Position numbers and translations under genes: made by a program
NCBI RefSeq assembly: GCF_003449015.1
Contig: NZ_QRGD01000005.1
Location: 62,001 to 126,000, forward strand
DNA length: 64,000 nucleotides
DNA from: Aureibaculum luteum
Lineage (GTDB): Bacteria; Bacteroidota; Bacteroidia; Flavobacteriales; Flavobacteriaceae
Direction: 5' to 3'
Shown here: positions 8,299-17,709 of the stretch, piece by piece
How positions within the stretch are numbered: the stretch's first letter is position 1
How the letters are laid out: the number at the start of each line of letters is the position of its first letter
Notes under the pieces: generated by a model
The model's input: only the letters and a program-made list of their open reading frames with translations
Database searches by the model: none
What the model was told of the DNA's origin: nothing

Positions 8299-9783
8299 TT
8301 ACCTTTTAATAGCATCAATTTTAAATGTCCAGGCATAATTACTCTTCGGATTATTTCTCAATTTCTCTGGAATAATTACTTTAAACCCTTTATCTAATTT
8401 TTCCCATTTAAGCCTTGTGTTTGAGCCTAACATTGTGATTTTAGCACCTCTTTTAGGAGTGAATGATTCAACGACAATCTCACTAGGCATTGTATTCTCA
8501 TTTTCCTCAGCCAAGTAAAAGAAAAATACATTTTCCTTTTTGTTTTGCGTAAAGCAAATATTATTTTCTTTAAAAGGAGCAATAGGCTTGGTATTATAAA
8601 TGGCTGTTCCATTAACATTTATCCAATCTTGATATTCTTTAAGTAAATCATATGCTCCTTGTTGCCAAGTTCCATCAGGACCTGGAGCAATATTCAATAA
8701 TAAATTACCACCTTTTGCCACAATATCAACTAACATTTGAACTCCTTCTCTTCCACTTTTATAGGTTGCATTGAATGTATGCGACCAGCCACCGCCCGAA
8801 ATAATACAAGACTCCCAAGGATAAGACAATGCTTTTTCAGGAACTCTGTTTTCGGGTGTTAAATAATTCTGGTTTTTACCATGAACCGCTCTATCCACAA
8901 CAATTAATCCTGGTTGCTTTTCCCTAGCTTTCACAACCAATTCATCCATTTTAATATCCTGACTAACAGCACGATGTTTAATAAATCCGTTACCTGACTT
9001 ATTTTCTGCAAACTTGCTTTTATAAGCAGACACAACTTCTTCTTCTGACATTTTAGCCACCCAGCCTCCATCTAACCATAAAATATTAACCTTACCATAA
9101 TCTGTAAGTAATTCTAAAATCTGATTGTGTGTAAAATCAATATATTTTTGCCATTTTTCAGGATATTCTAAAGGATCATAATTGACATTTCTATCTTGTG
9201 GTGGAAAATAAGGATCCCAATAATTTTCTTGATTCCAATCTGGTTTTGAAAAATAGGCTCCTATCCAAAAATCTTTTGCTCTAAATGCATTAAATATCTC
9301 TTTGGTAATATTTGCTTTTGGATTTGTACTAAAAGCACATTCTGGGTCAGTTACTTTATAATCTGTATACTTAGAATCAAACATAGAAAAACCATCATGA
9401 TGCTTAGTGGTAAAAATCATATATTTCATTCCCGCATTTTTAGCTGCTTCTGCCCACTTGTCAGGATTAAATTCAGTAGGATTAAAAGTCTTTTTTAAAC
9501 CTTCATATTCTTTTTTGTATTCAAAATAATTTTGCGGATTTTCTCCTTTTTTACGTTCACACCAACCATAATCTTCAGGACATAAGGACCAAGATTCAAC
9601 CACGCCCCATTGACTCGCTGGAGACCAATGCATTAATAATCCGAACTTTTTATCTTGCCATTCGTCTAATTTTTCTAAAACTAACGGATCAGTTTCAGGC
9701 ACATACCTTTCGTCTTCATAAATAGCTTGCGAAAAACTAACGGTTGATATTAACAATAGTAATGTTAAAAAATTTAATTTCAT
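8299..9783 (-). CDS. GH29 alpha-L-fucosidase, secreted
   Basis: This enzyme hydrolyses terminal alpha-L-fucose by a retaining mechanism, probably in the periplasm. A signal peptide is followed by a cut near FSQA (residue 20). The catalytic barrel starts with FGLLMHWSPASQWG (about 47-60) and contains KHHDGF (127-132), part of the substrate pocket in GH29. The LWLDGGW segment places the expected nucleophile at Asp238. Length (494 aa) is typical for a barrel plus a C-terminal beta domain. It is last in an operon 15 bases behind a GH92 gene, so fucose removal probably accompanies mannose removal. Linkage preference is not determinable here. Confidence 0.93.
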   Translation of the reverse strand: MKLNFLTLLLLISTVSFSQAIYEDERYVPETDPLVLEKLDEWQDKKFGLLMHWSPASQWGVVESWSLCPEDYGWCERKKGENPQNYFEYKKEYEGLKKTFNPTEFNPDKWAEAAKNAGMKYMIFTTKHHDGFSMFDSKYTDYKVTDPECAFSTNPKANITKEIFNAFRAKDFWIGAYFSKPDWNQENYWDPYFPPQDRNVNYDPLEYPEKWQKYIDFTHNQILELLTDYGKVNILWLDGGWVAKMSEEEVVSAYKSKFAENKSGNGFIKHRAVSQDIKMDELVVKAREKQPGLIVVDRAVHGKNQNYLTPENRVPEKALSYPWESCIISGGGWSHTFNATYKSGREGVQMLVDIVAKGGNLLLNIAPGPDGTWQQGAYDLLKEYQDWINVNGTAIYNTKPIAPFKENNICFTQNKKENVFFFYLAEENENTMPSEIVVESFTPKRGAKITMLGSNTRLKWEKLDKGFKVIIPEKLRNNPKSNYAWTFKIDAIKR

Positions 9784-9798
9784 GATTTATTTATTTAT

Positions 9799-12138
9799 TT
9801 AATGTTTAATTTTTCTACTTTTTTGAGCTGTACTCAACGAGTATGGCGTGTTTTCTGATTTATTCGCCCAATCCTTATTTGGAGTATTACCCATATTAAA
9901 TTTGAGTTCTCCACCTTTTTGCAAATCATCAAATTTTAAAAAACTGTTTTGGTAATCAGTTCCGTTAAGACTCGCTTTTTGAATGTAAAAATTATCCTTA
10001 CCATTATTATCTGCTTCAACAATAAAAATATTTCCATTTTCCAGATGTAATGTAGCTTTATCAAATAAAGGGCTACCAATCACATATTCATCAGCTCCAG
10101 GAGTTACTGGGTAAAATCCTAAAGCACTAAAAACATACCAAGCTGAAGTTTGACCATTATCTTCGTCACCGCAATACCCATCTGGTGTTGCTGAATACAA
10201 TGTTGTTAATACTTTCCTTATTTTCTCTTGTGCCTTATAAGATTTGTTAGCATAATTATAGAGATAAATCATATGTTGTATTGGTTGATTCCCATGTGCA
10301 TAATTACCCATATTTACAATTTGCATTTCTCTAATTTCATGAATCGTAAATCCATAATAAGAAGCATCGAAATCAGGTGGCATATTAAAAACCTCATCTA
10401 ATTTTTCGTCGAACTTATCTTTACCTCCCATCAATTCGATTAATCCATCAACATCATGAAAAACAGACCATGTATAGTGTACACTATTCCCTTCTGTAAA
10501 TGCATCTCCCCATTTTAGTGGGTTAAACGGTGTTTGAAATTTACCGTCTTTATTTTTACCTCGCATCCAAGAAGTTTCCGGATCAAAAAGATTCTTATAA
10601 TTCATTGATTTTTTATAATATGCATCTGCAATTTCAGTTTTACCTAACTTTTCAGCCATTTTTGCTATGGTAAAATCTGCATAAGCATATTCTAATGTTC
10701 TGGCAGCATTTTCATTAATTCCTACATCATAAGGAACATATCCTAAATCATTGTAATAATCTACTCCTGCCCTACCCACAGAATTTACAGGACGACCTTC
10801 ACTAACCGTTGCATTTTTTATCAAAGCCTCCATAAGTAGATCAGTATCTAAATCTTTAGCACCTTTTAAAAAAGCATCAGCAATAATTGGTGCAGAATTT
10901 GAACCAATCATACAATCGCGATGGCCAGGACTAGCCCACTCTGGTAACCATCCTGATTCTTTATATGTATTTTGCAAGCCCTGAACAATTTTACTATTCA
11001 AATCTGGATACATCATATTAAAGAATGGGAAAACCGCTCTAAAGGTATCCCAAAAACCATTGTCAGTAAACATATAACCAGGCAATACTTCACCATTGTA
11101 TGGACTGTAATGTACTACTTCATTAGCTGCATTAAATTCATAAAATTTTCTAGGGAAAAGCAACACTCGATATAAACTTGAGTAAAAAGTTCTAATGTTA
11201 TCAATATTTTGATCTTCAATTTGAATTCTATTCAATTCTGTATTCCAAGCCTGTTTTGCTTTTTCTTTAGTCTGCTCAAAACTATCCTTTCCTATTTCCC
11301 TATCTAAGGTTATTTGAGCCTGCTCTGGACTTATAAATGAAGATGCCACTTTCACATTGACAGTCTCCCCTTTTTTTGTTTTAAATCCAATAATTGCACC
11401 CACATGCTTTCCTTCACTTTCTGTTACATTCTCCAGTAATTTCCAATCATCCGTCCACGTATGATTGATTTCGAAATCTTTATCAAATTCTGCAACAAAA
11501 TAGTTGTGAAAATTTTCAGGTACACCACCACTATTATTTCGACAATACCCGATAATTTTTCGTTCTTTAGGCAATATTTTAACCATAGATCCTTTAAAAA
11601 AAGCATCTAACATTATATATGATTTATCAGATTCTGGAAATGTAAATTTAAAATGAGCCGCTCTTTCGGTTGGAGAAACTTCTGCAGTTACATCATAATC
11701 TGCCAAATACACTTTGTAGTGATATGGTTTAACAGTTTCTGCCTTATGTGAAAACCAAGAAGCTCGTTCATCTTCTTGAAATTTTAAATCGCCCGTAGTT
11801 GCCATAAAAGAAAATGCCGCATAATCATTAATCCACGGACTAGGTTGATGCGTCTGCTTTATACCTCTAATTTTATTTTCATCGTATTTGTAGGTCCAAC
11901 CATCCCCCATTTTAGAGGTCATTGGTGTCCAAAAATTCATTGCCCAAGGTGTTGCTATTGCCGGATAGGTATTACCATTAGACAAACTAAAATCAGAATC
12001 AGTACCCATCAGTGGATTTACATAATCTACTAAGTCTTCATTTTGTTTTGTATTCGATTTTAAGCTTCCATTATCCGGTTCTTTTTTACAAGAAATAATG
12101 GTTATTAATAAGGATACTACAATTATTTTTATTTTCAT
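9799..12138 (-). CDS. GH92 alpha-mannosidase-family lipoprotein, divergent copy
   Basis: GH92 enzymes are Ca2+-dependent inverting exo-alpha-mannosidases. The 779-aa precursor has a lipoprotein signal with Cys17 (IISC). The family opening YVNPLMGTD follows at about 39-46. The C-terminal (alpha/alpha)6 domain carries TEGNS (Glu549, expected general acid) and the G-D-E-D-N-G-Q motif (657-663). This copy differs from the other two in the window. It has HGNQP (Gln618) where they have HGNEPSHH, and an altered N-terminal binding region. In characterised alpha-1,2-mannosidases of the family that Glu lies in the +1 subsite, so another linkage or substrate is likely. It is followed by the GH29 gene. 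A 112-base gap separates it from the upstream cassette. Confidence 0.92.
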   Translation of the reverse strand: MKIKIIVVSLLITIISCKKEPDNGSLKSNTKQNEDLVDYVNPLMGTDSDFSLSNGNTYPAIATPWAMNFWTPMTSKMGDGWTYKYDENKIRGIKQTHQPSPWINDYAAFSFMATTGDLKFQEDERASWFSHKAETVKPYHYKVYLADYDVTAEVSPTERAAHFKFTFPESDKSYIMLDAFFKGSMVKILPKERKIIGYCRNNSGGVPENFHNYFVAEFDKDFEINHTWTDDWKLLENVTESEGKHVGAIIGFKTKKGETVNVKVASSFISPEQAQITLDREIGKDSFEQTKEKAKQAWNTELNRIQIEDQNIDNIRTFYSSLYRVLLFPRKFYEFNAANEVVHYSPYNGEVLPGYMFTDNGFWDTFRAVFPFFNMMYPDLNSKIVQGLQNTYKESGWLPEWASPGHRDCMIGSNSAPIIADAFLKGAKDLDTDLLMEALIKNATVSEGRPVNSVGRAGVDYYNDLGYVPYDVGINENAARTLEYAYADFTIAKMAEKLGKTEIADAYYKKSMNYKNLFDPETSWMRGKNKDGKFQTPFNPLKWGDAFTEGNSVHYTWSVFHDVDGLIELMGGKDKFDEKLDEVFNMPPDFDASYYGFTIHEIREMQIVNMGNYAHGNQPIQHMIYLYNYANKSYKAQEKIRKVLTTLYSATPDGYCGDEDNGQTSAWYVFSALGFYPVTPGADEYVIGSPLFDKATLHLENGNIFIVEADNNGKDNFYIQKASLNGTDYQNSFLKFDDLQKGGELKFNMGNTPNKDWANKSENTPYSLSTAQKSRKIKH

Positions 12139-12250
12139 ATTTGAGATATAATTTTGTCTTATTACTTGTACATACTATTTGAACTTTAGCTTTATTTTAA
12201 TACACCTATTAATTACTATGGACTTTTTGTAGCTGATACTCAATTCAATT

Positions 12251-14377
12251 TTACCACACAAAAATTTCATCTACAAAAATCCAAGAATCGTTTCCTGCAC
12301 CCTCATGCCATTTTGGTAATACTTTTGGGTTTTCAACTATTACTTTAAAAAATCGAGCTTCAGTTTTTGGAATGTTTACCGTAAATTTTTTTCTTTTAGT
12401 GATTCTTTCTTTATCTGTTCTAATAATCTTTAACTCACCAACTGGTTTAAAAACTCCATTTTTAGTATTAGAAACTAAAACTTTTAACTTCGTAGGAAAA
12501 AGAATCCAACTACCAATATCTTCTAAACAGTTAATGGAGATATTATCTACATTTTTCACCTTTCCTAAATCAATAGTTGTATTAACATCATATCCTAAAT
12601 ATCCAGTCCAATTTCCATCTTTGAAAGACAAACCTCCTTCTTTTAAATCAAATAACTTACTTGCATCAGGGTACCGCTTTTCAGGCTTATCTTTAATAGT
12701 ATAATTTGCAATACGATCATTAACTTTAAAATAATCTTTTTGCAACACGTTGCTTGTCAACCATCCTTTTTTAAATACTCTTGTCTTGAGCGTTTTCGTC
12801 TTATCTATAACTATTGGAGCTGCAAAAATTGCAGATGTAGAATCTGGATCTTCACCATTGAGTGTATATCTCACTGTGACATCTTTAAATTTACTTTCAA
12901 TAGAAAGTGATATTTTATCAATAAACAAGGTTTTTTCTGGAATAATTGTTGGCACTTCTAACTGACTCATTTCGACAAAACCTTCTATTAATCCGCTATG
13001 AATACTCACTTCATACTCCTTTTCAAGTGTCAATGCCATTTCTTTAGAAACATCTGTTTGCCATACATAAATTTGATTTGGCTGAATTTCTTTCAATAAT
13101 GCTACCAATCCATTATTAGTAACCGTTGTATTAAAAAGATTAAGTACTTCTAAACTTTTTATACTTTTTATATTTCTAATAACCTCATCCGTCACTTTTG
13201 TATTGTCTAATCTGAGCATTTTTAAATGCTGCATTTTTTTTAAAACGCCGGTCATGTTATCTGTAATATTTGAATTGCTAAAATCTAGTTCTACGATTTG
13301 TTCGCTCAATGCAGACAAACTACTCACCTGAGCTTTTGTAATGTCTTTATTTATCCATTTTACGCTTAATTCTGGTTCTCCTGGAACTAATTCTAATACC
13401 ATAAAACCTGCCTCGGTTACCTCGAAAATAGCTGACATTGAGGCTTTAGGAATGACTATTTTATTAAAAACTAAATATTTTTTTAGCAATTTATTTAGTG
13501 TATCACTTTCTGTAATGTTTTCATAGTTACCCTCAAACTTCAATCCACTATCTATCCAATGTTTTAGCAACCAAATCTCATCTTTTGTCAATTGTGATTT
13601 GCCTTCTGGTGGCATATGTTCATCATCTGAAATTGGTAACAATAATTGCTTATAAAACAAACTACCATGTGCATTGCTAGCTTCTATTGCAATACCACTT
13701 TCTCCCCCTTTTAAAATAACATCTTTAGAAATTAAGGAAAGTTCACCTTTTGTTTTTGTAGGATTATGACATTGTATACATTTATCATCTAAGATCTTAA
13801 AAACAACATCATTAAATACTTGTAAACTATCCACCACCTCAATAGTTCGTTCTTTTTTGGCTGGCCCAGCATATTCAGTTAAAAAATTGTCGCCATGGGT
13901 TAATACACTTCCATAATGACCCGCTACGGTTAAACTAATTAGCGTTACTATAAAAACGGGGAACACCATTTTTTTAGCCGTAAAAGTATTTTTTGAACTT
14001 AGATAAAAAAGTAAAGATGCTAAGATTGCAGTTAAGATTCCTGTATAATAATGAATGTCTAAAACGTCTTTACCATATCCGCCTTCAAGGGATAAAAAAT
14101 AGCCCAAAATACACGCTAAAATTGCAGAAACCGCAGAAAAACCTAGAGCATACGTTATAATTTGATGTGGATAGTTCTTTTTTAAACGACCAACAATATC
14201 CACAAAAAAAGTAAGTAGTAAAGCTCCTATAGGCAAATGCAACGCAACGGGATGAAACCTACCAAAAAATAGTAAAATTCTTGGAGCTTCTTCATTGTTC
14301 TGAACATCAACTACCAATCCACTTAGCAAAAAGCAAAATAATATGAGATACTGTTTATGTGTATTTTTTATATTCAT
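12251..14377 (-). CDS. DUF2231 membrane protein with c-type heme site, LRR and C-terminal binding module
   Basis: This is a modular 708-aa protein of unknown function. Residues about 38-155 form a four-helix DUF2231-like membrane domain (FHPVALHLPIG). A c-type heme site C200-IQ-CH204 lies in a PSCyt1-like domain with later MPP (255-257). About 355-440 are leucine-rich repeats (LKMLRLDNTKVTD, LEVLNLFNTTVTN). About 476-555 resemble the beta-hexosaminidase C-terminal domain (VRYTLNGEDPDSTS). The last 150 residues form a discoidin-like module ending DSWIFVDEIFVW. I use ATG 14377, which overlaps the upstream stop as TGATG, rather than TTG 14380. It is the last gene of a five-gene cassette. Confidence 0.85.
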   Translation of the reverse strand: MNIKNTHKQYLILFCFLLSGLVVDVQNNEEAPRILLFFGRFHPVALHLPIGALLLTFFVDIVGRLKKNYPHQIITYALGFSAVSAILACILGYFLSLEGGYGKDVLDIHYYTGILTAILASLLFYLSSKNTFTAKKMVFPVFIVTLISLTVAGHYGSVLTHGDNFLTEYAGPAKKERTIEVVDSLQVFNDVVFKILDDKCIQCHNPTKTKGELSLISKDVILKGGESGIAIEASNAHGSLFYKQLLLPISDDEHMPPEGKSQLTKDEIWLLKHWIDSGLKFEGNYENITESDTLNKLLKKYLVFNKIVIPKASMSAIFEVTEAGFMVLELVPGEPELSVKWINKDITKAQVSSLSALSEQIVELDFSNSNITDNMTGVLKKMQHLKMLRLDNTKVTDEVIRNIKSIKSLEVLNLFNTTVTNNGLVALLKEIQPNQIYVWQTDVSKEMALTLEKEYEVSIHSGLIEGFVEMSQLEVPTIIPEKTLFIDKISLSIESKFKDVTVRYTLNGEDPDSTSAIFAAPIVIDKTKTLKTRVFKKGWLTSNVLQKDYFKVNDRIANYTIKDKPEKRYPDASKLFDLKEGGLSFKDGNWTGYLGYDVNTTIDLGKVKNVDNISINCLEDIGSWILFPTKLKVLVSNTKNGVFKPVGELKIIRTDKERITKRKKFTVNIPKTEARFFKVIVENPKVLPKWHEGAGNDSWIFVDEIFVW

Positions 14378-15171
14378 CAATTAAAAATCCATTCGTCCAT
14401 AAATAACCACGCTTTATTTCCGTTACCATCGTGCCAAACGGGAATTTGTTGTACATTTTTTACAGAAATGCTTATGGTGTTTACCATTTGATTTATAGGT
14501 ATGGTAAAATCCATCATGGCTCTATCAGTCACCTCAGCCAATGGTTCAAGTTGAAAACTAAGCTTTTCTTTATTATTTACAATTACCTCAATTTCAGAGG
14601 GTGGAAAAATCCAAGAAGCTGGATCGTTTAAATAGCCAATATCAATACTTTTTAATTCGATATTTTTATCAAAATTAACCGTTGCTTTTGCTATGGTGTC
14701 AAAACCAACCCATTGTGGATTACTATACTCTAGCGTTGCTTTTTGTCCATTAATTAAAGTGATATCACCTGTTCCTTTATATTTTTCATTAGAATTTGTA
14801 TGCCATTTAATAGCACTAGCGGAATATCCTTTCTTATATAATTTTACGACAGCGACTTCACTAGCTTTATACGTATGATGAAAAGCTCTAAATTTAAGTT
14901 CACTCGGCTCGCTAATTTTAAGTTCTTTGATTAATTTAAGTGATTTCTTTGTGGGGTCAGAACCATCACTAGAGTAAAAAACCTCTGCTCCATCAATATT
15001 CCTATCGGTTCTTATGGTGACAAAAGAATCAATTACTGTATTTGAAGCGATAATTCTAGGCTGTACTAATTGTACATTTTCTTTCTGCAAAAACGATACT
15101 TTTGTCTCTTCATCTTTACAACTAAAGATTAACATACTTAAAAACAACACAACAATTATTTTCTGTATCAT
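14377..15171 (-). CDS. Lipoprotein with beta-hexosaminidase C-terminal-type and discoidin-like modules
   Basis: After a lipoprotein signal with Cys in IFSCKDEE, the protein has a chitobiase C-terminal-type domain (GAEVFYSSDGSDPT). A discoidin-like domain follows, ending with VWHDGNGNKAWLFMDEW. The same module pair ends the DUF2231 protein downstream and, in similar form, the GH20 enzyme of the region. No catalytic domain is present, so it is best viewed as a surface binding protein (inference). The ATG at 15171 overlaps the upstream stop codon (ATGA), implying translational coupling. The longer start at 15213 would bury the signal peptide. Length from this start is 264 aa. Confidence 0.8.
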   Translation of the reverse strand: MIQKIIVVLFLSMLIFSCKDEETKVSFLQKENVQLVQPRIIASNTVIDSFVTIRTDRNIDGAEVFYSSDGSDPTKKSLKLIKELKISEPSELKFRAFHHTYKASEVAVVKLYKKGYSASAIKWHTNSNEKYKGTGDITLINGQKATLEYSNPQWVGFDTIAKATVNFDKNIELKSIDIGYLNDPASWIFPPSEIEVIVNNKEKLSFQLEPLAEVTDRAMMDFTIPINQMVNTISISVKNVQQIPVWHDGNGNKAWLFMDEWIFN

Positions 15172-16223
15172 ACGCGTGTTAATTTTATAGGATAGGTTTG
15201 TCCTGAATTCCATTGTGCAACATAAACATTTTCATCTTCGTCTATACAAACATCGTGTGGGTACTGAAATAACCTGATTGTTTGATACAACTCGTTTAAT
15301 TCATTATTTTTATAGGAAGGTGCAGTTGCTCCAGGACAGGAAACCACTTCGTTTTTTTCATTCATGATCAACAAAAATCCTGAATCTGCATTCGGAGATT
15401 CTTTTGATTTTAATACTGCAAAATAAATTTCCTTTTTATGAATTACAGGTCTACAAATTAATGCTCCAGGAACATTTATAGATTCTATAAATTTACCTTC
15501 TAAACTAAACCGTTTTAAAATGTTCATTTCTCGAGCTGAAATCAATAAACTCTGACTTTTAGCATCTCTATCATCCAAACAAATTCCATGAGCATTCAAA
15601 AATTGTCCATCATCGGTCCCTTTTCCGCCAAAAGAATTTAAAATATCTCCTTTATGATTGTAATGTGTAATGTATTGATTTCCATAACCATCAGCCACAT
15701 AAAAATCTCCATTTTCTAACACTGTTGTTTCTGTAGGCTTATATTCTTCTTTATTTGTATAATTACCGGTATCAGCAGGATAATCCAATTCAAAAATCAC
15801 CTTTCCATCTATCGTTGTTTTTATAATTTGATGACGTTCATAATCAGTAATCAACAAAAAATCGGCACCATTTTCCTTTACCAAAGTCAAGCCATGTGCT
15901 CCAGGATATTCTGTTCCCCAAGTTTCTAATAACTTCCCTGATTTGTCGTAAATAATTACATTGTTTTTGGTATGATTGGTCAACAAAACAATTCTTCCTT
16001 TGGAATCTTGAACCATCTCATGACAATCTTGTACAGGTGTTTTTAAAGGGTCTAAATTTCCCCATTTCATATTCACTTTGTATTGATGTGAATTGTGTCC
16101 AATAATTAAATCATCATATTTATCAGCATTAAAAGCACTCGCAAACGTAGGATATGCCATAATACCTAAGGATAGACAAGAGGATTGCTTTAAAAATTTT
16201 CTACGACTTGAGTTGTGGAGCAT
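15168..16223 (-). CDS. Tat-exported NHL-repeat beta-propeller protein
   Basis: The 351-residue protein starts with a twin-arginine signal (SSRRKFLKQSS). It then folds as repeated NHL-like blades: HGLTLV, FYVADGYGNQYITHYN, FLNAHGICLDD, and a terminal PHDVCIDEDENVYVAQW. Such propellers are found in bacterial proteins related to peptidylglycine lyases and in sugar or metal-binding proteins; catalysis cannot be claimed here. Tat export suggests it folds, perhaps with a cofactor, before transport. It lies 24 bases after the DUF1501 gene and overlaps the next gene by four bases, so it belongs to the same operon. Confidence 0.8.
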   Translation of the reverse strand: MLHNSSRRKFLKQSSCLSLGIMAYPTFASAFNADKYDDLIIGHNSHQYKVNMKWGNLDPLKTPVQDCHEMVQDSKGRIVLLTNHTKNNVIIYDKSGKLLETWGTEYPGAHGLTLVKENGADFLLITDYERHQIIKTTIDGKVIFELDYPADTGNYTNKEEYKPTETTVLENGDFYVADGYGNQYITHYNHKGDILNSFGGKGTDDGQFLNAHGICLDDRDAKSQSLLISAREMNILKRFSLEGKFIESINVPGALICRPVIHKKEIYFAVLKSKESPNADSGFLLIMNEKNEVVSCPGATAPSYKNNELNELYQTIRLFQYPHDVCIDEDENVYVAQWNSGQTYPIKLTRV

Positions 16224-16247
16224 AAAGGTTTAGTTGTTGTTATTTTA

Positions 16248-17705
16248 TTAAGCTAAAACATCATGAACTACATGACCCGAAACGTCAGTCAATCTATATC
16301 TTCTACCTTGATGTTTGTGTGTAAATTTTGTATGGTCAACACCCATTAAATGCATCATTGTTGCTTGTAAGTCATGCACATGCATAGGGTCTTTTACAAT
16401 ATTATACCCAAAATCGTCCGTTTCTCCATAGGTGAACCCTGGTTTAACTCCGCCACCTGCCATAAACATGGTAAAACATTTTGGATGATGATCTCTACCA
16501 TAATTTGTATCTGTTAATGTTCCTTGACTATAATTTGTACGACCAAATTCGCCTCCCCAAACCACCAGAGTATCTTCTAATAAACCACGTTGTTTTAAAT
16601 CCATTATCAAAGCTGCAGTTGCTTGATCTACATCTTTCGATTGCCCTGCAATTTGCGTTGGTAAATTTTCGTGTTGGTCCCATCCCATATGATACAATTG
16701 TACAAAACGAACATCACGTTCTACCAATCGTCTTGCTAATAAACAATTTGCGGCATACGTACCTGGTACAGTTGCATTGGCACCATACATCTGAATGATA
16801 TGTTCTGGTTCATCCTCAATATTCATGGTTCCAGGAACAGAAGTTTGCATTCTGTATGCCATTTCATACTGTGCAATTCTACTATTTATTTCAGGATCAC
16901 CAAACTCTTCTTCTTGTTTGTGATTGAGTTCACTAATATGGTCTAACATTTTTCTACGCTCTTGACGCGACATTCCTTCGGGATCTTTTAAATACAATAC
17001 AGGGTCCTTTCCTGATCTAAACTGAACACCTTGGTGCAGTGAACTTAAAAAGCCATTACCCCAAAGTCTAGAATATAATGGTTGCGAAAAAGGTCTCCCT
17101 GTTCCTCTTGATAATAATACTGTAAATGTGGGTAAATTGTTATTTAAACTACCTAAACCATAACTAAACCAAGAACCGATACTCGGTCTTCCAGGTTGTT
17201 GAGAACCTGTTTGAAAAAATGTAATTGCAGGATCGTGATTTATTGCCTCCGTATGCATAGACTTTACAAAACATAATTCATCAACAATCTTTGAAGTATA
17301 AGGCATCAATTCGCTTACCCAAGCTCTTGATTCTCCGTATTGTTTGAATTTAAAATTACCACCCACCAGAGGAAAATTGGCTTGACCAGATGTCATTCCT
17401 GTAAGTCGTTGTCCTTTTCTGACAGAATCTGGTAACTCTTGACCTCTCATTTTATTCAGCAAAGGTTTATGATCAAACAAATCTAATTGAGAAGGCCCAC
17501 CACTTTGGAACAAATAAATTACACGTTTTGCTTTGGGAGCAAAATGAGGTAAATTCATTCCTGCTAAAGGAGAACCTTCTGCCTCAACAATTGAGGAAAA
17601 AGGGTCTAATAAAGAAGCTGCAGCTAAGCCGCCAATTCCCAATCCTAATTTTTTAAGAAAATGTCTTCTATTATTATTTAAAAAATGTTTTGAAAGTTCT
17701 TCCAT
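16248..17705 (-). CDS. DUF1501 protein, Tat-exported, sulfatase-like fold
   Basis: DUF1501 proteins resemble the alkaline phosphatase/sulfatase superfamily but their reaction is not established. The N-terminus has a twin-arginine signal (NNRRHFLKKLG). Family segments include KRVIYLFQSGGPSQLDLFDHKP, SMHTEAINHDPA, VQLYHMGWDQHENLP, VVWGGEFGRTN and GRDHHPKCF. The Asp/His/Glu residues of the last three would sit at the metal site. The length, 485 aa, is normal for the family. It follows the PSCyt1-DUF1549-DUF1553 gene by four bases. This pairing is best known in Planctomycetota and Verrucomicrobiota, where it often lies near carbohydrate enzymes. Confidence 0.9.
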   Translation of the reverse strand: MEELSKHFLNNNRRHFLKKLGLGIGGLAAASLLDPFSSIVEAEGSPLAGMNLPHFAPKAKRVIYLFQSGGPSQLDLFDHKPLLNKMRGQELPDSVRKGQRLTGMTSGQANFPLVGGNFKFKQYGESRAWVSELMPYTSKIVDELCFVKSMHTEAINHDPAITFFQTGSQQPGRPSIGSWFSYGLGSLNNNLPTFTVLLSRGTGRPFSQPLYSRLWGNGFLSSLHQGVQFRSGKDPVLYLKDPEGMSRQERRKMLDHISELNHKQEEEFGDPEINSRIAQYEMAYRMQTSVPGTMNIEDEPEHIIQMYGANATVPGTYAANCLLARRLVERDVRFVQLYHMGWDQHENLPTQIAGQSKDVDQATAALIMDLKQRGLLEDTLVVWGGEFGRTNYSQGTLTDTNYGRDHHPKCFTMFMAGGGVKPGFTYGETDDFGYNIVKDPMHVHDLQATMMHLMGVDHTKFTHKHQGRRYRLTDVSGHVVHDVLA

Positions 17706-17709
17706 ATCG

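Noticed and set aside
12372-12704. 110-codon plus-strand frame inside the DUF2231-type gene
   Set aside because: Shadow of a coding region with clear domains on the other strand.
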